Origin: CAVSMC01 sp963728935
Lineage (GTDB): Bacteria > Pseudomonadota > Gammaproteobacteria > Burkholderiales > Casimicrobiaceae
Assembly: GCA_963728935.1 (NCBI GenBank)
Contig: CAVSMC010000001.1
Coordinates: forward strand, 372,001-436,000
DNA: 64,000 nucleotides
Reading direction: 5' to 3'
Shown here: positions 27,094 through 35,488 of the stretch, in pieces
How positions within the stretch are numbered: position 1 is the stretch's first letter
Layout of the letters: each line of letters opens with the position of its first letter
Position numbers and translations under genes: made by a program
Notes under the pieces: model-generated
What the model saw: only the letters and a program-made list of their open reading frames with translations
What the model was told of the DNA's origin: nothing
The model's database searches: none

Positions 27094-29013
27094 TTAGATC
27101 TCGATCCGGGTTCCCAGCTCGACGACGCGATTCGCCGGGATGTTGAAGAAGTCGGTGACGCTCCCCGCATTACGCGCCATCGCGGCAAAGATCCGGTCGC
27201 GCCAACGCGCCATGCCGTGGTCGTTCGCACCGGCGACGACCTTCTCGCGGGAGAGGAAATAGGAAACCTCCATCGGTTCAATCTGCAGTCCGTGCTTGCC
27301 GCAGAGCTCGAGCGCGTGGACGATGTCCGGCAGCTCCATGAAGCCGCAGCGCGCGAGGACGCGCCAGCATCCGTTACCCAGGTCTTCGCACTTGACGTGC
27401 TTCTCCTGGTCGAGCCACGGACGGTCTTGAAATGCGATGGTGAGAAAGACGTTGCGCTCGTGCAGCACCTTGTAGTGCTTGAGGCTGTGCAGCAGTGCGT
27501 GCGGTGTCGCATCGGGCGCCGACGTCAGGAACACGGCGGTGCCGGGCACGACCGTCGGTGGCGCGAGAAACAACGACTCGAGAAACGGCAGCAGCGGCAC
27601 GGAAGAATCGCGCAGTTGCTCGATCAGCAGTTCGCGACCCCGCCGCCACGTTGCCATCAGGACAAATACGGCCGTGGCAAGCGCGAGCGGCATCCAACCG
27701 CCCTCGAAGAGTTTGTGCAAAGCGGCCGCCAGAAACGTGAAGTCGACCGCCGCAAAGAAAGACGTGATCGTCACGCAGAAGAGCAGCGGATAGCGCCACT
27801 CGTAGCGGATGACGAAGAAAGTCAGAACGGTAGTAATCAGCATCGTTCCCATCACCGCGACGCCGTACGCGTTCGCGAGCCGCGACGAGGAGCCGAATCC
27901 GACCACCGCGATGATCACGCAGACGAGCAACGTCCAGTTCACCGTCGGGATGTAGATCTGGCCGATCGTGCTGGCGGACGTGTGCTGGATCGCCATGCGC
28001 GGAAGGTAGCCCAACTGGATTGCTTGCTGAGTCATCGAATAAGCGCCGGAGATCGTCGCTTGCGATGCAATCACGGTCGCTGCCGTTGCAAGTCCCACCA
28101 TCGGATAGAGCGTCCATTCCGGGTAGGCCAGAAAGAACGGGTTCTTCAGCGCGGACGGTTCACTAATCAGCAACGCACCCTGACCGAAGTAATTGATGAC
28201 CAGCGCCGGCGCGACGAGCCCGAACCACGCGACACGGATCGCGCGCTTGCCGAAGTGGCCCATGTCGGCATACAGCGCTTCCGCCCCGGTGATCGCGAGC
28301 AGCACCGATCCGAGCACGAGGAACGACGCGGCGCCATGTTGGGTCGCGAACTGCAGCGCGTGGATCGGATTGAGCGCTTCCAGGATCACCGGCGCCTTGG
28401 CGATGTTCCAGAGTCCCCCCGCGGCGAGCGCAACGAACCATAACGCGCAAACGGGCCCGAACAGGCTGCCCACCGTTCCGGTGCCGTGGCGTTGGATGGC
28501 GAACAGTGCGAGCAGGATGGCCGTGGCGATTGGAACGACATAGGGCTTTAAGGCGGAGGTTCCGACTTCGAGCCCTTCGACGGCGGAAAGCACCGAAATC
28601 GCGGGCGTCAACACGGCGTCGCCGTAGAAAAGCGCGGCGCCGAACACGCCGATGATCCGCAGCGTGTTGACGAGTCGAGGACGTGCGCCCACTGCACGCA
28701 TCGCAAGCGCCAGCAGCGCCATGATGCCGCCCTCGCCGCGGTTATTGGCACGCAACACCAGCGTGACGTACTTCAGCGACACGACGATCATCAGGCTCCA
28801 GAAGATCGCCGAGATGCCGCCGATCACGTTCGCCGGGGTGAACGGAATGCCGTGATCGGGATTGAAAGTTTCCCGCGCGGCATACAGCGGGCTCGTGCCG
28901 ATGTCGCCATAGACGATGCCGAGCGCGAGAAGCGCAAGTCCCCAGGTTGCTCGTCGTGATGGCTTCCCGGGGCCGGAAGCGCCGACGCCGGCGGCGGGGT
29001 CGATCGTGCTCAT
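27094..29013 (-). CDS. kup: Low-affinity potassium transporter Kup
   Basis: K+/H+ symporter of the inner membrane. The 639-residue protein begins with ALGIVYGDIGTSPLYA, the family hallmark, has about twelve transmembrane helices (including AALFYGDAVLTPAISVLSA and SQATISGAYSMTQQAIQLGYLPRM in pieces), and ends with the cytoplasmic domain FFNIPANRVVELGTRIEI. It is flanked by two EIIA-Ntr-like genes and lies beside kdpFABCDE. A KdpE-like site lies 52 bp upstream. A TATGCT at 29023-29028 (minus) would give an almost leaderless transcript. Confidence 0.96.
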   Translation of the reverse strand: MSTIDPAAGVGASGPGKPSRRATWGLALLALGIVYGDIGTSPLYAARETFNPDHGIPFTPANVIGGISAIFWSLMIVVSLKYVTLVLRANNRGEGGIMALLALAMRAVGARPRLVNTLRIIGVFGAALFYGDAVLTPAISVLSAVEGLEVGTSALKPYVVPIATAILLALFAIQRHGTGTVGSLFGPVCALWFVALAAGGLWNIAKAPVILEALNPIHALQFATQHGAASFLVLGSVLLAITGAEALYADMGHFGKRAIRVAWFGLVAPALVINYFGQGALLISEPSALKNPFFLAYPEWTLYPMVGLATAATVIASQATISGAYSMTQQAIQLGYLPRMAIQHTSASTIGQIYIPTVNWTLLVCVIIAVVGFGSSSRLANAYGVAVMGTMLITTVLTFFVIRYEWRYPLLFCVTITSFFAAVDFTFLAAALHKLFEGGWMPLALATAVFVLMATWRRGRELLIEQLRDSSVPLLPFLESLFLAPPTVVPGTAVFLTSAPDATPHALLHSLKHYKVLHERNVFLTIAFQDRPWLDQEKHVKCEDLGNGCWRVLARCGFMELPDIVHALELCGKHGLQIEPMEVSYFLSREKVVAGANDHGMARWRDRIFAAMARNAGSVTDFFNIPANRVVELGTRIEI

Positions 29014-29064
29014 CGCGCGCCAAGCATAGACGCTCGCGCGCTCGCCGGGCAGCCACCCGACGAT

Positions 29065-29081
29065 TTTTATGACCTATTTAC
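29065..29081 (+). promoter_or_regulatory. KdpE-like operator upstream of kup (site D)
   Basis: TTTTATGACCTATTTAC fits NTTTA-N6-NTTTAC with half-sites 11 bp apart, the same pattern as three other sites in this island and as the T-rich E. coli KdpE site as I recall it. It is centred about 57 bp upstream of the predicted kup start of transcription. The motif reads on the plus strand while kup is on the minus strand, so its orientation is opposite to that at kdpF; this lowers confidence. Confidence 0.45.
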
Positions 29082-29162
29082 GGCAAGGTGTCGCAGGACG
29101 TCCGATTCGCACGCGCGCCGGGCGACGATGGCGGTCGGGAGCCCTGCTTCCACCTTTGGGCA

Positions 29163-29375
29163 CTATCGCCCGATCGAACCGTCTCCATCGCCGCCGCTCT
29201 TTACCCGCACTTCAAGCGGAACCGTCGTCGCGTCCGGAAGCTCCAGGAAAACATCTTCACGGAGCTCGACGCGCGCTATCGCCGCAAACAGAAGCCAGCG
29301 CCAGTAGCTCATTCCATCGCCTGGCACGGTCGCGCCGCTCGCTGAATCGTCCGTCATCGCCTGGTCCCGCATCAC
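29163..29375 (-). CDS. Small ORF resembling a Kup C-terminal end (possible remnant)
   Basis: 70-codon ORF starting 3 nt after the EIIA gene stop and lying upstream of kup on the same strand. From MSYWRWLLFAAIAR onward it aligns without gaps to the last 39 residues of the Kup in this window (MARWRDRIFAAMAR ... VVELGTRIEI), sharing W, R, FAA, AR, F, P, V, L and R positions: 13 of 39 identities by eye. It could be the decayed end of a second kup, or a small soluble protein using the same fold. The rest of 29014-29378 shows no other coding signal. Confidence 0.35.
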   Translation of the reverse strand: MMRDQAMTDDSASGATVPGDGMSYWRWLLFAAIARVELREDVFLELPDATTVPLEVRVKSGGDGDGSIGR

Positions 29376-29378
29376 CCG

Positions 29379-29942
29379 TTAGCTCGGCGCCCGTCCAAGA
29401 AACGGCGGTTGCGCGATCCGTTGCGCACATTCGGCGAACGCGCAACGCACATTGGCGATGTCGTTTGAACCTGCAATGCGCGAGCGAAACGCGGGATCCG
29501 AGAAGCTCTGCGCAACGAGCGCGAGCAGCTGCAGATGATCGTCGGTGTCGCCGTCGGAGGGCACCATGATCACGAGAATGCTCGACACGGGCTTGCCGTC
29601 CGGCGCGGCAAAGTCGATCGCCCATCTGGGGCGCACGAACAGCGTGAGCGGCCGCTCGATGCCGTCGATACGCGCATGCGGAATCGCGACGCCGCAACCA
29701 AGCGCTGTCGATCCTACGAGCTCTCGCCGCCGCAGCGCCCGCAATATCGGCGCAGGATCCAGCCGGTGCATGCGGGCGATTGTCGCAGCGGCCCATTCGA
29801 GCGCATGCCAGCGGTGGCGCAGCTCGATGTCCAGCAAGATCTTCTGCGGTTCGAGCCATGACGAGATGCGCTGTGTCGGCGAGTCTTCAACGGCGTAGCG
29901 GACTCCCTGGCGAGCGCGTCCGGTGGCGAGTTCCATTCTCAT
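29379..29942 (-). CDS. PTS EIIA-Ntr-like (PtsN-type) protein 2
   Basis: 187-residue paralogue of the protein at 26266-26982. The EIIA type-2 domain spans nearly the whole chain after about residue 25, with the phospho-acceptor His at residue 89 in GCGVAIPHARIDGIERPLTLF and the segment SILVIMVPSDGDTDDHLQLLALV. The start at 29942 (second ATG at 29936) is preferred to the open frame reaching 30068, which would run through the promoter. A KdpE-like tandem site lies upstream on the same strand, so its expression may respond to K+ limitation. Role in K+ control inferred from location. Confidence 0.83.
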   Translation of the reverse strand: MRMELATGRARQGVRYAVEDSPTQRISSWLEPQKILLDIELRHRWHALEWAAATIARMHRLDPAPILRALRRRELVGSTALGCGVAIPHARIDGIERPLTLFVRPRWAIDFAAPDGKPVSSILVIMVPSDGDTDDHLQLLALVAQSFSDPAFRSRIAGSNDIANVRCAFAECAQRIAQPPFLGRAPS

Positions 29943-30025
29943 ACCTGTATTCCGATCGTTGACGATATACCGCCGAAGCGTAGACGCACCGTTGTCAAGA
30001 TCGCGTTCATTTGTACCGTCTCGCC

Positions 30026-30042
30026 GTAAACACTCCGTAAAC
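30026..30042 (-). promoter_or_regulatory. KdpE-like operator upstream of EIIA gene 2 (site C)
   Basis: On the minus strand the site reads GTTTACGGAGTGTTTAC: two TTTAC half-sites exactly 11 bp apart. Downstream on the same strand are TTGACA (29998-29993, 27 nt away) and TATATC (29969-29964). In sites A and B the matching gap to TTGA is 16 nt, so this one sits one helical turn further out, on the same DNA face. Confidence 0.55.
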
Positions 30043-30085
30043 GCGAGTGGATGGAGCGATCGCGACAAACGGCGCCCGAGCCGGC

Positions 30086-30102
30086 ATTTGCGCAGCGTTT
30101 AC
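30086..30102 (+). promoter_or_regulatory. KdpE-like operator upstream of small membrane gene (site A)
   Basis: ATTTGCGCAGCGTTTAC differs from site B at only two of 17 positions. It is followed after 16 nt by TTGATG (30119-30124) and then TAATGT (30146-30151), the same geometry as at kdpF. It would drive the plus-strand ORF at 30187. Confidence 0.6.
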
Positions 30103-30186
30103 ACGGACGATGCGGAAATTGATGCTGGCTTTTCGCGGGCAGCGCTAATGTCATCGCCTGATCTTGAATCAACGAATCGAACGCAC

Positions 30187-30366
30187 ATGCACACGATTTC
30201 GGATGTCTTCTTTTGGCGCGCAGTGTTCCTGCTCGCGATGATCGGCGCGCTGTTGCTTGGTGTCGGCATATGGCACGCTGCCGCCTGGATCAACAAGCGG
30301 ACGCGGTTGTCGGGCGGACGCAAGCGGCTCGTCGCCTCGGTCGTTCCGCGGCAACTGGGCGCGTAG
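30187..30366 (+). CDS. 59-residue single-pass membrane protein, unknown
   Basis: MHTISDVFFWRAVFLLAMIG begins a short N-terminus leading into one hydrophobic helix (about residues 8-32), then a basic tail KRTRLSGGRKRLVASVVPR. The basic C-terminal side predicts a cytoplasmic tail. It has its own KdpE-like site and promoter-like elements and lies between the EIIA gene and kdpF. An ATG at 30148 is in frame but overlaps the predicted -10, so 30187 is used; the Shine-Dalgarno is weak. No known family recognised; it could be a small modulator of Kdp or Kup. Confidence 0.5.
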   Translation: MHTISDVFFWRAVFLLAMIGALLLGVGIWHAAAWINKRTRLSGGRKRLVASVVPRQLGA

Positions 30367-30757
30367 CCGCGCGGCCACAGCGCAACGCTCTTCGCGGGAT
30401 ACGGCGGTCGCGAGCAAACCACCCGTCGTGACGGAATTCGACCTCCGCGCGATCAGTTGGGTCGTCACGCGCGACACCTTTGTCGACATCGTTGGTGGCG
30501 TATTCGGCGCGGCGCATCGGACCCGAATAGGTCGCGTGCTACCTCTTTGAGCGCTGCGTCCGGGGCGCTCAGACCGCGCGCCACAATCGGCGAGTAGGCC
30601 GCCGTCGGCGCGGCAGTCGGTCGCGCGCCGCAGCCAATCGCACCGTGCATTTACGCGGCGTTTACGATGCCGGCGTTCGAATTGACGCCGTCTTTCCACG
30701 CCCCGCCTTATGCTCGATGCGCTTCGCTATCGAACAACGCAGGTACAGGAGCTCGTC
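30367..30757 (+). other. 391-bp gap before the kdp operon
   Basis: Contains the kdpF-side KdpE-like site at 30649-30665, TTGACG at 30682-30687 and TATGCT at 30709-30714, and a good ribosome-binding site (CAGGAG) at the end. Between 30367 and 30640 I see no supported gene; a 40-codon GTG frame at 30428-30550 exists but has no recognisable features. Confidence 0.4.
30649..30665 (+). promoter_or_regulatory. KdpE-like operator of the kdp operon (site B)
   Basis: ATTTACGCGGCGTTTAC holds two TTTAC half-sites 11 bp apart, like the E. coli site TTTTATACTTTTTTTAC (recalled). It is followed after 16 nt by TTGACG (30682-30687) and by TATGCT (30709-30714). The centre is about 65 bp upstream of the predicted transcription start of the kdp operon, the expected place for an OmpR-family activator. 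Confidence 0.65.
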
Positions 30758-30850
30758 ATGGATGTCGCCTTCCTCTTGCTGACCGCCGCACTGGCTGCGG
30801 TGACGATCGGCCTTATCTACGGATTCGAGCGGCTGCGGGGCTCCAAATGA
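30758..30850 (+). CDS. 30-residue membrane peptide preceding KdpF
   Basis: MDVAFLLLTAALAAVTIGLI starts a single hydrophobic helix followed by YGFERLRGSK. It has a strong ribosome-binding site (AGGAG, 6-7 nt before the ATG) and its TGA overlaps the kdpF ATG, so it is almost certainly translated with the operon. Similar tiny ORFs with a C-terminal ERL motif occur before kdpF in other proteobacteria to my knowledge, but no function is assigned. A second small KdpF-like stabilising subunit is a reasonable guess. Confidence 0.65.
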   Translation: MDVAFLLLTAALAAVTIGLIYGFERLRGSK

Positions 30851-30939
30851 GCGCGATCTATGTGATCGGCGCCGTCGTTGCGGCTGCACTGTTCGTCTAT
30901 CTCTTCGCGTCAATGCTCAAGCCGGAGTGGTTCGAATGA
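30847..30939 (+). CDS. kdpF: K+-transporting ATPase subunit KdpF
   Basis: 30-residue one-helix subunit that stabilises the KdpFABC complex in the inner membrane. The sequence MSAIYVIGAVVAAALFVYLF followed by ASMLKPEWFE has the family's characteristic C-terminal LKPExF. Both ends overlap their neighbours by 4 nt (ATGA), coupling translation to the preceding peptide and to kdpA. Confidence 0.93.
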   Translation: MSAIYVIGAVVAAALFVYLFASMLKPEWFE

Positions 30940-32747
30940 CCGCCAACAGCTATCTGCAACTCGCTTTCTACGTCATCGTACTGCTCGCGTTCGCGAAGCC
31001 GCTGGGCGCGTACATGGCGCGTGTGTACGACGGCGAGCCCGCATTTCTCAATCGTATCGGTGCGCCGTTCGAGCGCGTGCTCTACAAGGCATGCGGCGTC
31101 GATTCCGAGCGCGAGATGCGCTGGACCGAGTACGCGGTCGCCGCTATGGCGTTCAACGTCCTGGGCGTGCTCGCGGTCTACGGGCTGCAACGGCTGCAGC
31201 ATTCGATTCCGCTGCTCAATCCACAGGATCTTGCTGCCGTTTCGCCCGACTCCGCGTTCAACACCGCGGTGAGCTTCGCCACGAACACCAACTGGCAGGG
31301 CTATGGCGGCGAGACGACCATGAGCTACCTCACGCAGATGCTCGGGCTCACCGTGCAGAACTTCGTCTCGGCAGCGACCGGCATGGCGGTGCTCGTCGCG
31401 TTCATCCGCGGCTTCCGACGCGCATCGGTCGCAACGATCGGCAACTTCTGGGTCGATCTCACGCGCTCCACGCTGTACATTCTTCTGCCACTGGCACTGG
31501 TGCTCTCCATCGTCCTCGTTTCGCAGGGTACCGTGCAGACGTTCCTGCCTTACAAGACCGTCGAACTGGTGCAGCCGGTCACCTACGACAATCCGAAGAC
31601 CGATGCTTCGGGTCAGCCGGTGAAGGACGACAAGGGCAACCCGGTCACCGAACCCGCCACCGCGAAGGAGCAGACGATCGCCGTGGGTCCCGCCGCTTCG
31701 CAGATCGCGATCAAGCAACTCGGCACCAATGGCGGTGGCTTCTTCAACGTCAATAGCGCGCACCCGTTCGAGAATCCGACGCCGCTCTCCAACTTTCTCG
31801 AGCTGCTGTCGATCCTGGTGATCTCGGGTGCGCTTTGCTACACGTTCGGCGCGCTGGTGAAGGACACGCGGCAGGGATGGGCGGTGCTCGCGGCGATGAC
31901 GATCGTGTTCGTCGCGTTGCTCGCCGTTGCCGCGTGGGCGGAAAGCGGCGGCAACCCGGTCCTGACCAGCCTCGGCGCCGATCAGACGGCGAGCGCTACA
32001 CAACCGGGCGGCAACATGGAAGGCAAGGAGGCGCGCTTCGGCATCGCCAACTCGGTGCTGTGGGCGACGGCGACCACGTCTGCGTCGAACGGCTCTGTCA
32101 ACTCGATGCACGATTCGTTCACGCCGCTCGGCGGCTTCGTGCCGATGTGGATGATCCAGCTCGGCGAAGTGATCTTCGGCGGCGTCGGCTCGGGCCTTTA
32201 CGGCATGCTGGTGTTCGCAATCATCGCGGTGTTCGTTGCCGGACTGATGATCGGCCGCACGCCGGAATATCTCGGCAAGAAGATCGAAGCGTTCGAGATG
32301 AAGATGGCGGCGATCGTGATCCTTACGCCGCCGTTCGTCGTGCTGACCGGCACGGCCATCGCAGTCATCGCGCCCGACGGCCTGTCGAGTCTGGCCAATC
32401 CGGGCGCACACGGCTTCTCCGAGATCCTCTACGCGTTCTCGTCGGCTGGAAACAACAACGGCAGCGCGTTCGCGGGCCTCAACGCCAATACGCCGTTCTA
32501 CAACACGGCGCTCGGCATCGCGATGTGGCTCGCGCGCTACTGGCTGCTCGTGCCGGTGCTCGCGATCGCAGGCTCGCTCGCGGCGAAGAAGACGGTGCCG
32601 GCGGGTCCGGGAACGCTACCGACGCATACGCCGCTGTTTGTGGTGCTGCTCATTTTTACGGTGCTTCTCGTCGGCGCGCTGACGTTCGTTCCCGCGCTCG
32701 CGCTCGGCCCGGTGGTCGAGCACCTGAGCCTCTTCGGCGCCCACTGA
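30936..32747 (+). CDS. kdpA: K+-transporting ATPase subunit KdpA (K+-selective channel-like subunit)
   Basis: Membrane subunit (603 aa) that binds and selects K+ in the high-affinity Kdp pump. Selectivity-filter loops are visible: TNTNWQGYGGET, GTNGGGFFNVNSAHPFENP, GGVGSGLYGM and SSAGNNNGSAF. The N-terminal periplasm-facing motif and about ten helices are present. The ATG at 30936 overlaps the kdpF stop; an upstream GTG at 30927 lies inside kdpF. Confidence 0.98.
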   Translation: MTANSYLQLAFYVIVLLAFAKPLGAYMARVYDGEPAFLNRIGAPFERVLYKACGVDSEREMRWTEYAVAAMAFNVLGVLAVYGLQRLQHSIPLLNPQDLAAVSPDSAFNTAVSFATNTNWQGYGGETTMSYLTQMLGLTVQNFVSAATGMAVLVAFIRGFRRASVATIGNFWVDLTRSTLYILLPLALVLSIVLVSQGTVQTFLPYKTVELVQPVTYDNPKTDASGQPVKDDKGNPVTEPATAKEQTIAVGPAASQIAIKQLGTNGGGFFNVNSAHPFENPTPLSNFLELLSILVISGALCYTFGALVKDTRQGWAVLAAMTIVFVALLAVAAWAESGGNPVLTSLGADQTASATQPGGNMEGKEARFGIANSVLWATATTSASNGSVNSMHDSFTPLGGFVPMWMIQLGEVIFGGVGSGLYGMLVFAIIAVFVAGLMIGRTPEYLGKKIEAFEMKMAAIVILTPPFVVLTGTAIAVIAPDGLSSLANPGAHGFSEILYAFSSAGNNNGSAFAGLNANTPFYNTALGIAMWLARYWLLVPVLAIAGSLAAKKTVPAGPGTLPTHTPLFVVLLIFTVLLVGALTFVPALALGPVVEHLSLFGAH

Positions 32748-32758
32748 GGCGATTGATC

Positions 32759-34825
32759 ATGACGCGCAGAACACTTCCGTTCTTCGACAAGGCGCTGATC
32801 GGGCCAGCGCTCGCCGACTCGTTCCGCAAGCTCGACCCGCGCACGCAGGCGCGCAACCCGGTGATGTTCGTCGTGTTCGTCGGCAGCTTGATCACGACGT
32901 GGCTTTGGGTCGACGCGCTGCGCGGACACGGCGAGGCACCCGCGTGGTTCATCGGCGCTGTCGCGCTGTGGCTGTGGTTCACGGTTCTGTTCGCCAACTT
33001 TGCGGAGGCTATCGCAGAGGGCCGCAGCAAGGCGCAAGCCAACGCGCTGCGCGGCATGCGGCAAAAAGTGTGGGCGAAACGCCTTCACGAGCCGCATCAC
33101 GGAAGCTCGATCTGGACGCAGCCCGCGGAGGAGCTTCGCAAGGGCAACGTCGTGCTCGTCGACGCGGGTGACCTCGTCCCCTGCGACGGCACTGTGATCG
33201 AAGGCGTCGCGTCGGTCGACGAATCGGCGATCACCGGCGAATCGGCGCCGGTGATCCGCGAATCGGGCGGTGATTTTTCCGCAGTGACCGGCGGCACGCG
33301 CGTGCTGTCCGATTGGATCGTCGTGCGCTGCACAGTCGACCCAGGCGAGACGTTCGTCGACCGGATGATCGCGATGGTCGAAAGCGCGAAGCGGCGCAAG
33401 ACGCCGAACGAGATCGCGCTCGAGATCTTGCTCGCAGCGCTCACGCTGGTCTTCCTGCTCGCCACCGTCACGCTGTTGCCGTATTCGCTCTACAGCGTCG
33501 CCGCAGCGAAAGCGGGTGAGCCCGTCACGATCACCGTGCTGATCTCGCTTCTGGTTTGCCTGATCCCGACGACGATCGGCGCGCTGCTCTCCGCGATTGG
33601 CGTCGCCGGCATGAGCCGCATGCTCGGCGCCAACGTGCTCGCGACGTCGGGTCGAGCCGTCGAGGCGGCCGGCGACGTCGACGTGTTGCTGCTCGACAAG
33701 ACGGGCACGATCACGCTCGGCAACCGGCAGGCGAGCAATTTCCTGCCTGCGCACGGCGTGGCCGTGCGCGACCTCGCCGATGCGGCACAGCTTTCGTCGC
33801 TCGCCGACGAAACGCCGGAAGGGCGCAGCATCGTCGTGCTGGCGAAGACGTCGTTCGGCTTTCGCGAACGACAGATCACCGAGCTCGGCGCGACGTTCGT
33901 CCCGTTCTCCGCGCACAGCCGCATGAGCGGAGTCAACATCGGCGAGCGTGAGATCCGCAAGGGGGCGACCGATGCGATCGCCCGCTACGTCGAAAACCGC
34001 GGGGGCAAGATGCCGCCCACGCTCGACCGTCTCGTCGAGGATGTCGCGCGCCGCGGCAGCACCCCGCTGGTGGTCGCGGAGAACGAGCGTGTGCTCGGCG
34101 TGATCGAGTTGAAGGACATCGTGAAGGGCGGCATCAAGGAGCGCTTCTCGGAGCTGCGTCAGATGGGCATCAAGACGGTGATGATCACCGGCGACAATCG
34201 GTTGACCGCGGCGGCGATCGCCGCCGAAGCGGGTGTCGACGACTTCCTCGCCGAGGCGACACCCGAGGCGAAGCTCGCGCTGATCCGCCGCCATCAGGAC
34301 GAAGGACGGCTGGTCGCGATGACGGGCGACGGCACCAACGACGCACCCGCGCTCGCGCAGGCCGACGTCGCCGTCGCGATGGGGACGGGCACGCAGGCGG
34401 CGAAGGAAGCCGGCAACATGGTCGACCTCGACAGCAATCCGACCAAGCTGATCGAGGTCGTCGAGATCGGCAAGCAGATGCTGATGACGCGCGGCGCGCT
34501 CACGACGTTCTCGATCGCGAACGACATCGCGAAGTATTTCGCAATCATCCCGGCAGCGTTCGTAACGACGTATCCGCAGCTCGGCGCGCTGAACATCATG
34601 CGGCTCGCCACACCCGCGTCAGCGATCCTCGCGGCGGTCATCTTCAACGCGCTGATCATCGTCGCATTGATCCCGCTCGCGTTGAAAGGCGTGCGTTACC
34701 GTCCGCTCGGCGCGGGTCCGCTGCTGCGCAACTTCCTGCTCGTCTACGGAGCAGGGGGAATCGCGCTGCCGTTCATCGGCATCAAGCTGATCGACCTGAT
34801 CCTGGTCGCCGTCGGCCTCGTCTGA
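32759..34825 (+). CDS. kdpB: K+-transporting ATPase subunit KdpB (P-type ATPase)
   Basis: Catalytic P-type ATPase (688 aa) that powers K+ uptake. The phosphorylation motif LLLDKTGTITLGN, actuator motif SAITGES, nucleotide-domain segments and hinge MTGDGTNDAPALAQADVAVAM are all intact. The start at 32759 follows kdpA by 11 nt and gives the family length; the longer open frame upstream is a shadow of kdpA. Confidence 0.98.
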   Translation: MTRRTLPFFDKALIGPALADSFRKLDPRTQARNPVMFVVFVGSLITTWLWVDALRGHGEAPAWFIGAVALWLWFTVLFANFAEAIAEGRSKAQANALRGMRQKVWAKRLHEPHHGSSIWTQPAEELRKGNVVLVDAGDLVPCDGTVIEGVASVDESAITGESAPVIRESGGDFSAVTGGTRVLSDWIVVRCTVDPGETFVDRMIAMVESAKRRKTPNEIALEILLAALTLVFLLATVTLLPYSLYSVAAAKAGEPVTITVLISLLVCLIPTTIGALLSAIGVAGMSRMLGANVLATSGRAVEAAGDVDVLLLDKTGTITLGNRQASNFLPAHGVAVRDLADAAQLSSLADETPEGRSIVVLAKTSFGFRERQITELGATFVPFSAHSRMSGVNIGEREIRKGATDAIARYVENRGGKMPPTLDRLVEDVARRGSTPLVVAENERVLGVIELKDIVKGGIKERFSELRQMGIKTVMITGDNRLTAAAIAAEAGVDDFLAEATPEAKLALIRRHQDEGRLVAMTGDGTNDAPALAQADVAVAMGTGTQAAKEAGNMVDLDSNPTKLIEVVEIGKQMLMTRGALTTFSIANDIAKYFAIIPAAFVTTYPQLGALNIMRLATPASAILAAVIFNALIIVALIPLALKGVRYRPLGAGPLLRNFLLVYGAGGIALPFIGIKLIDLILVAVGLV

Positions 34826-34838
34826 GAAGGAGATGGCA

Positions 34839-35414
34839 ATGCTGCGCACATTCAGGGACGCGCTGCTCGTGCTGATCGCGCTGACCGTGATCACCGGTAT
34901 CGCGTACCCGCTGCTGGTCACTGCCATTGCGCAGGTTGCGTTTCGCGACGCAGCCAACGGCAGCATCATCGAACGCGACGGCAGGCCGGTCGGCAGCTCA
35001 CTGATCGGCCAGCCGTTCAGCGATCCGAAGTACTTCTGGAGCCGGCCGTCGGCGACCTCGCCGATGCCTTATAACGCCGGCGCGTCGAGCGGATCGAACC
35101 AAGGTCCGCTCAATCCGGCGCTCGCCGATGCGGTCAAGCGGCGCATCGAGGCTCTGCGCATGGTCGATCCCGATAACAAGGCTCCGGTGCCGGTCGATCT
35201 GGTCACCGCGTCGGCAAGCGGACTGGACCCGCACATCAGTCCCGCCGCCGCCGACTACCAGGTCACGCGCGTCGCGAAATCACGCGGTGTAGCGCCCGAT
35301 CGCGTTCGTGCGCTCGTTGCCGAGCATACGCGCGGCCGGCAACTCGGCTTTCTCGGCGAGCCGGTCGTCAACGTGCTCGAGTTGAACCTCGCGCTCGATG
35401 GGCTGCGCAGTTGA
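34839..35414 (+). CDS. kdpC: K+-transporting ATPase subunit KdpC
   Basis: 191-residue single-pass subunit required for KdpFABC assembly. It shows the N-terminal helix and ITGIAYPLLVTAIAQ, then GSSLIGQPFSDPKYFWSRPSAT and the C-terminal GFLGEPVVNVLELNLAL. Two ATGs are close together (34833, 34839). AAGGAG at 34827-34832 lies directly before the first and 6 nt before the second, so the second is the likely start. Confidence 0.97.
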   Translation: MLRTFRDALLVLIALTVITGIAYPLLVTAIAQVAFRDAANGSIIERDGRPVGSSLIGQPFSDPKYFWSRPSATSPMPYNAGASSGSNQGPLNPALADAVKRRIEALRMVDPDNKAPVPVDLVTASASGLDPHISPAAADYQVTRVAKSRGVAPDRVRALVAEHTRGRQLGFLGEPVVNVLELNLALDGLRS

Positions 35415-35488
35415 GTTCGCGAGGCTCAAAGCGGGACCGATTGACTTGGCGGGCTGATGCGCGTCCATCAGCCTGCTAGACTGCAACG

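Noticed and set aside
30428..30550. 40-codon GTG frame (VTEFDLRAISWVV...) before kdp
   Set aside because: No ribosome-binding site, no hydrophobic or domain pattern, and not coupled to a neighbour; kept only as a mention.
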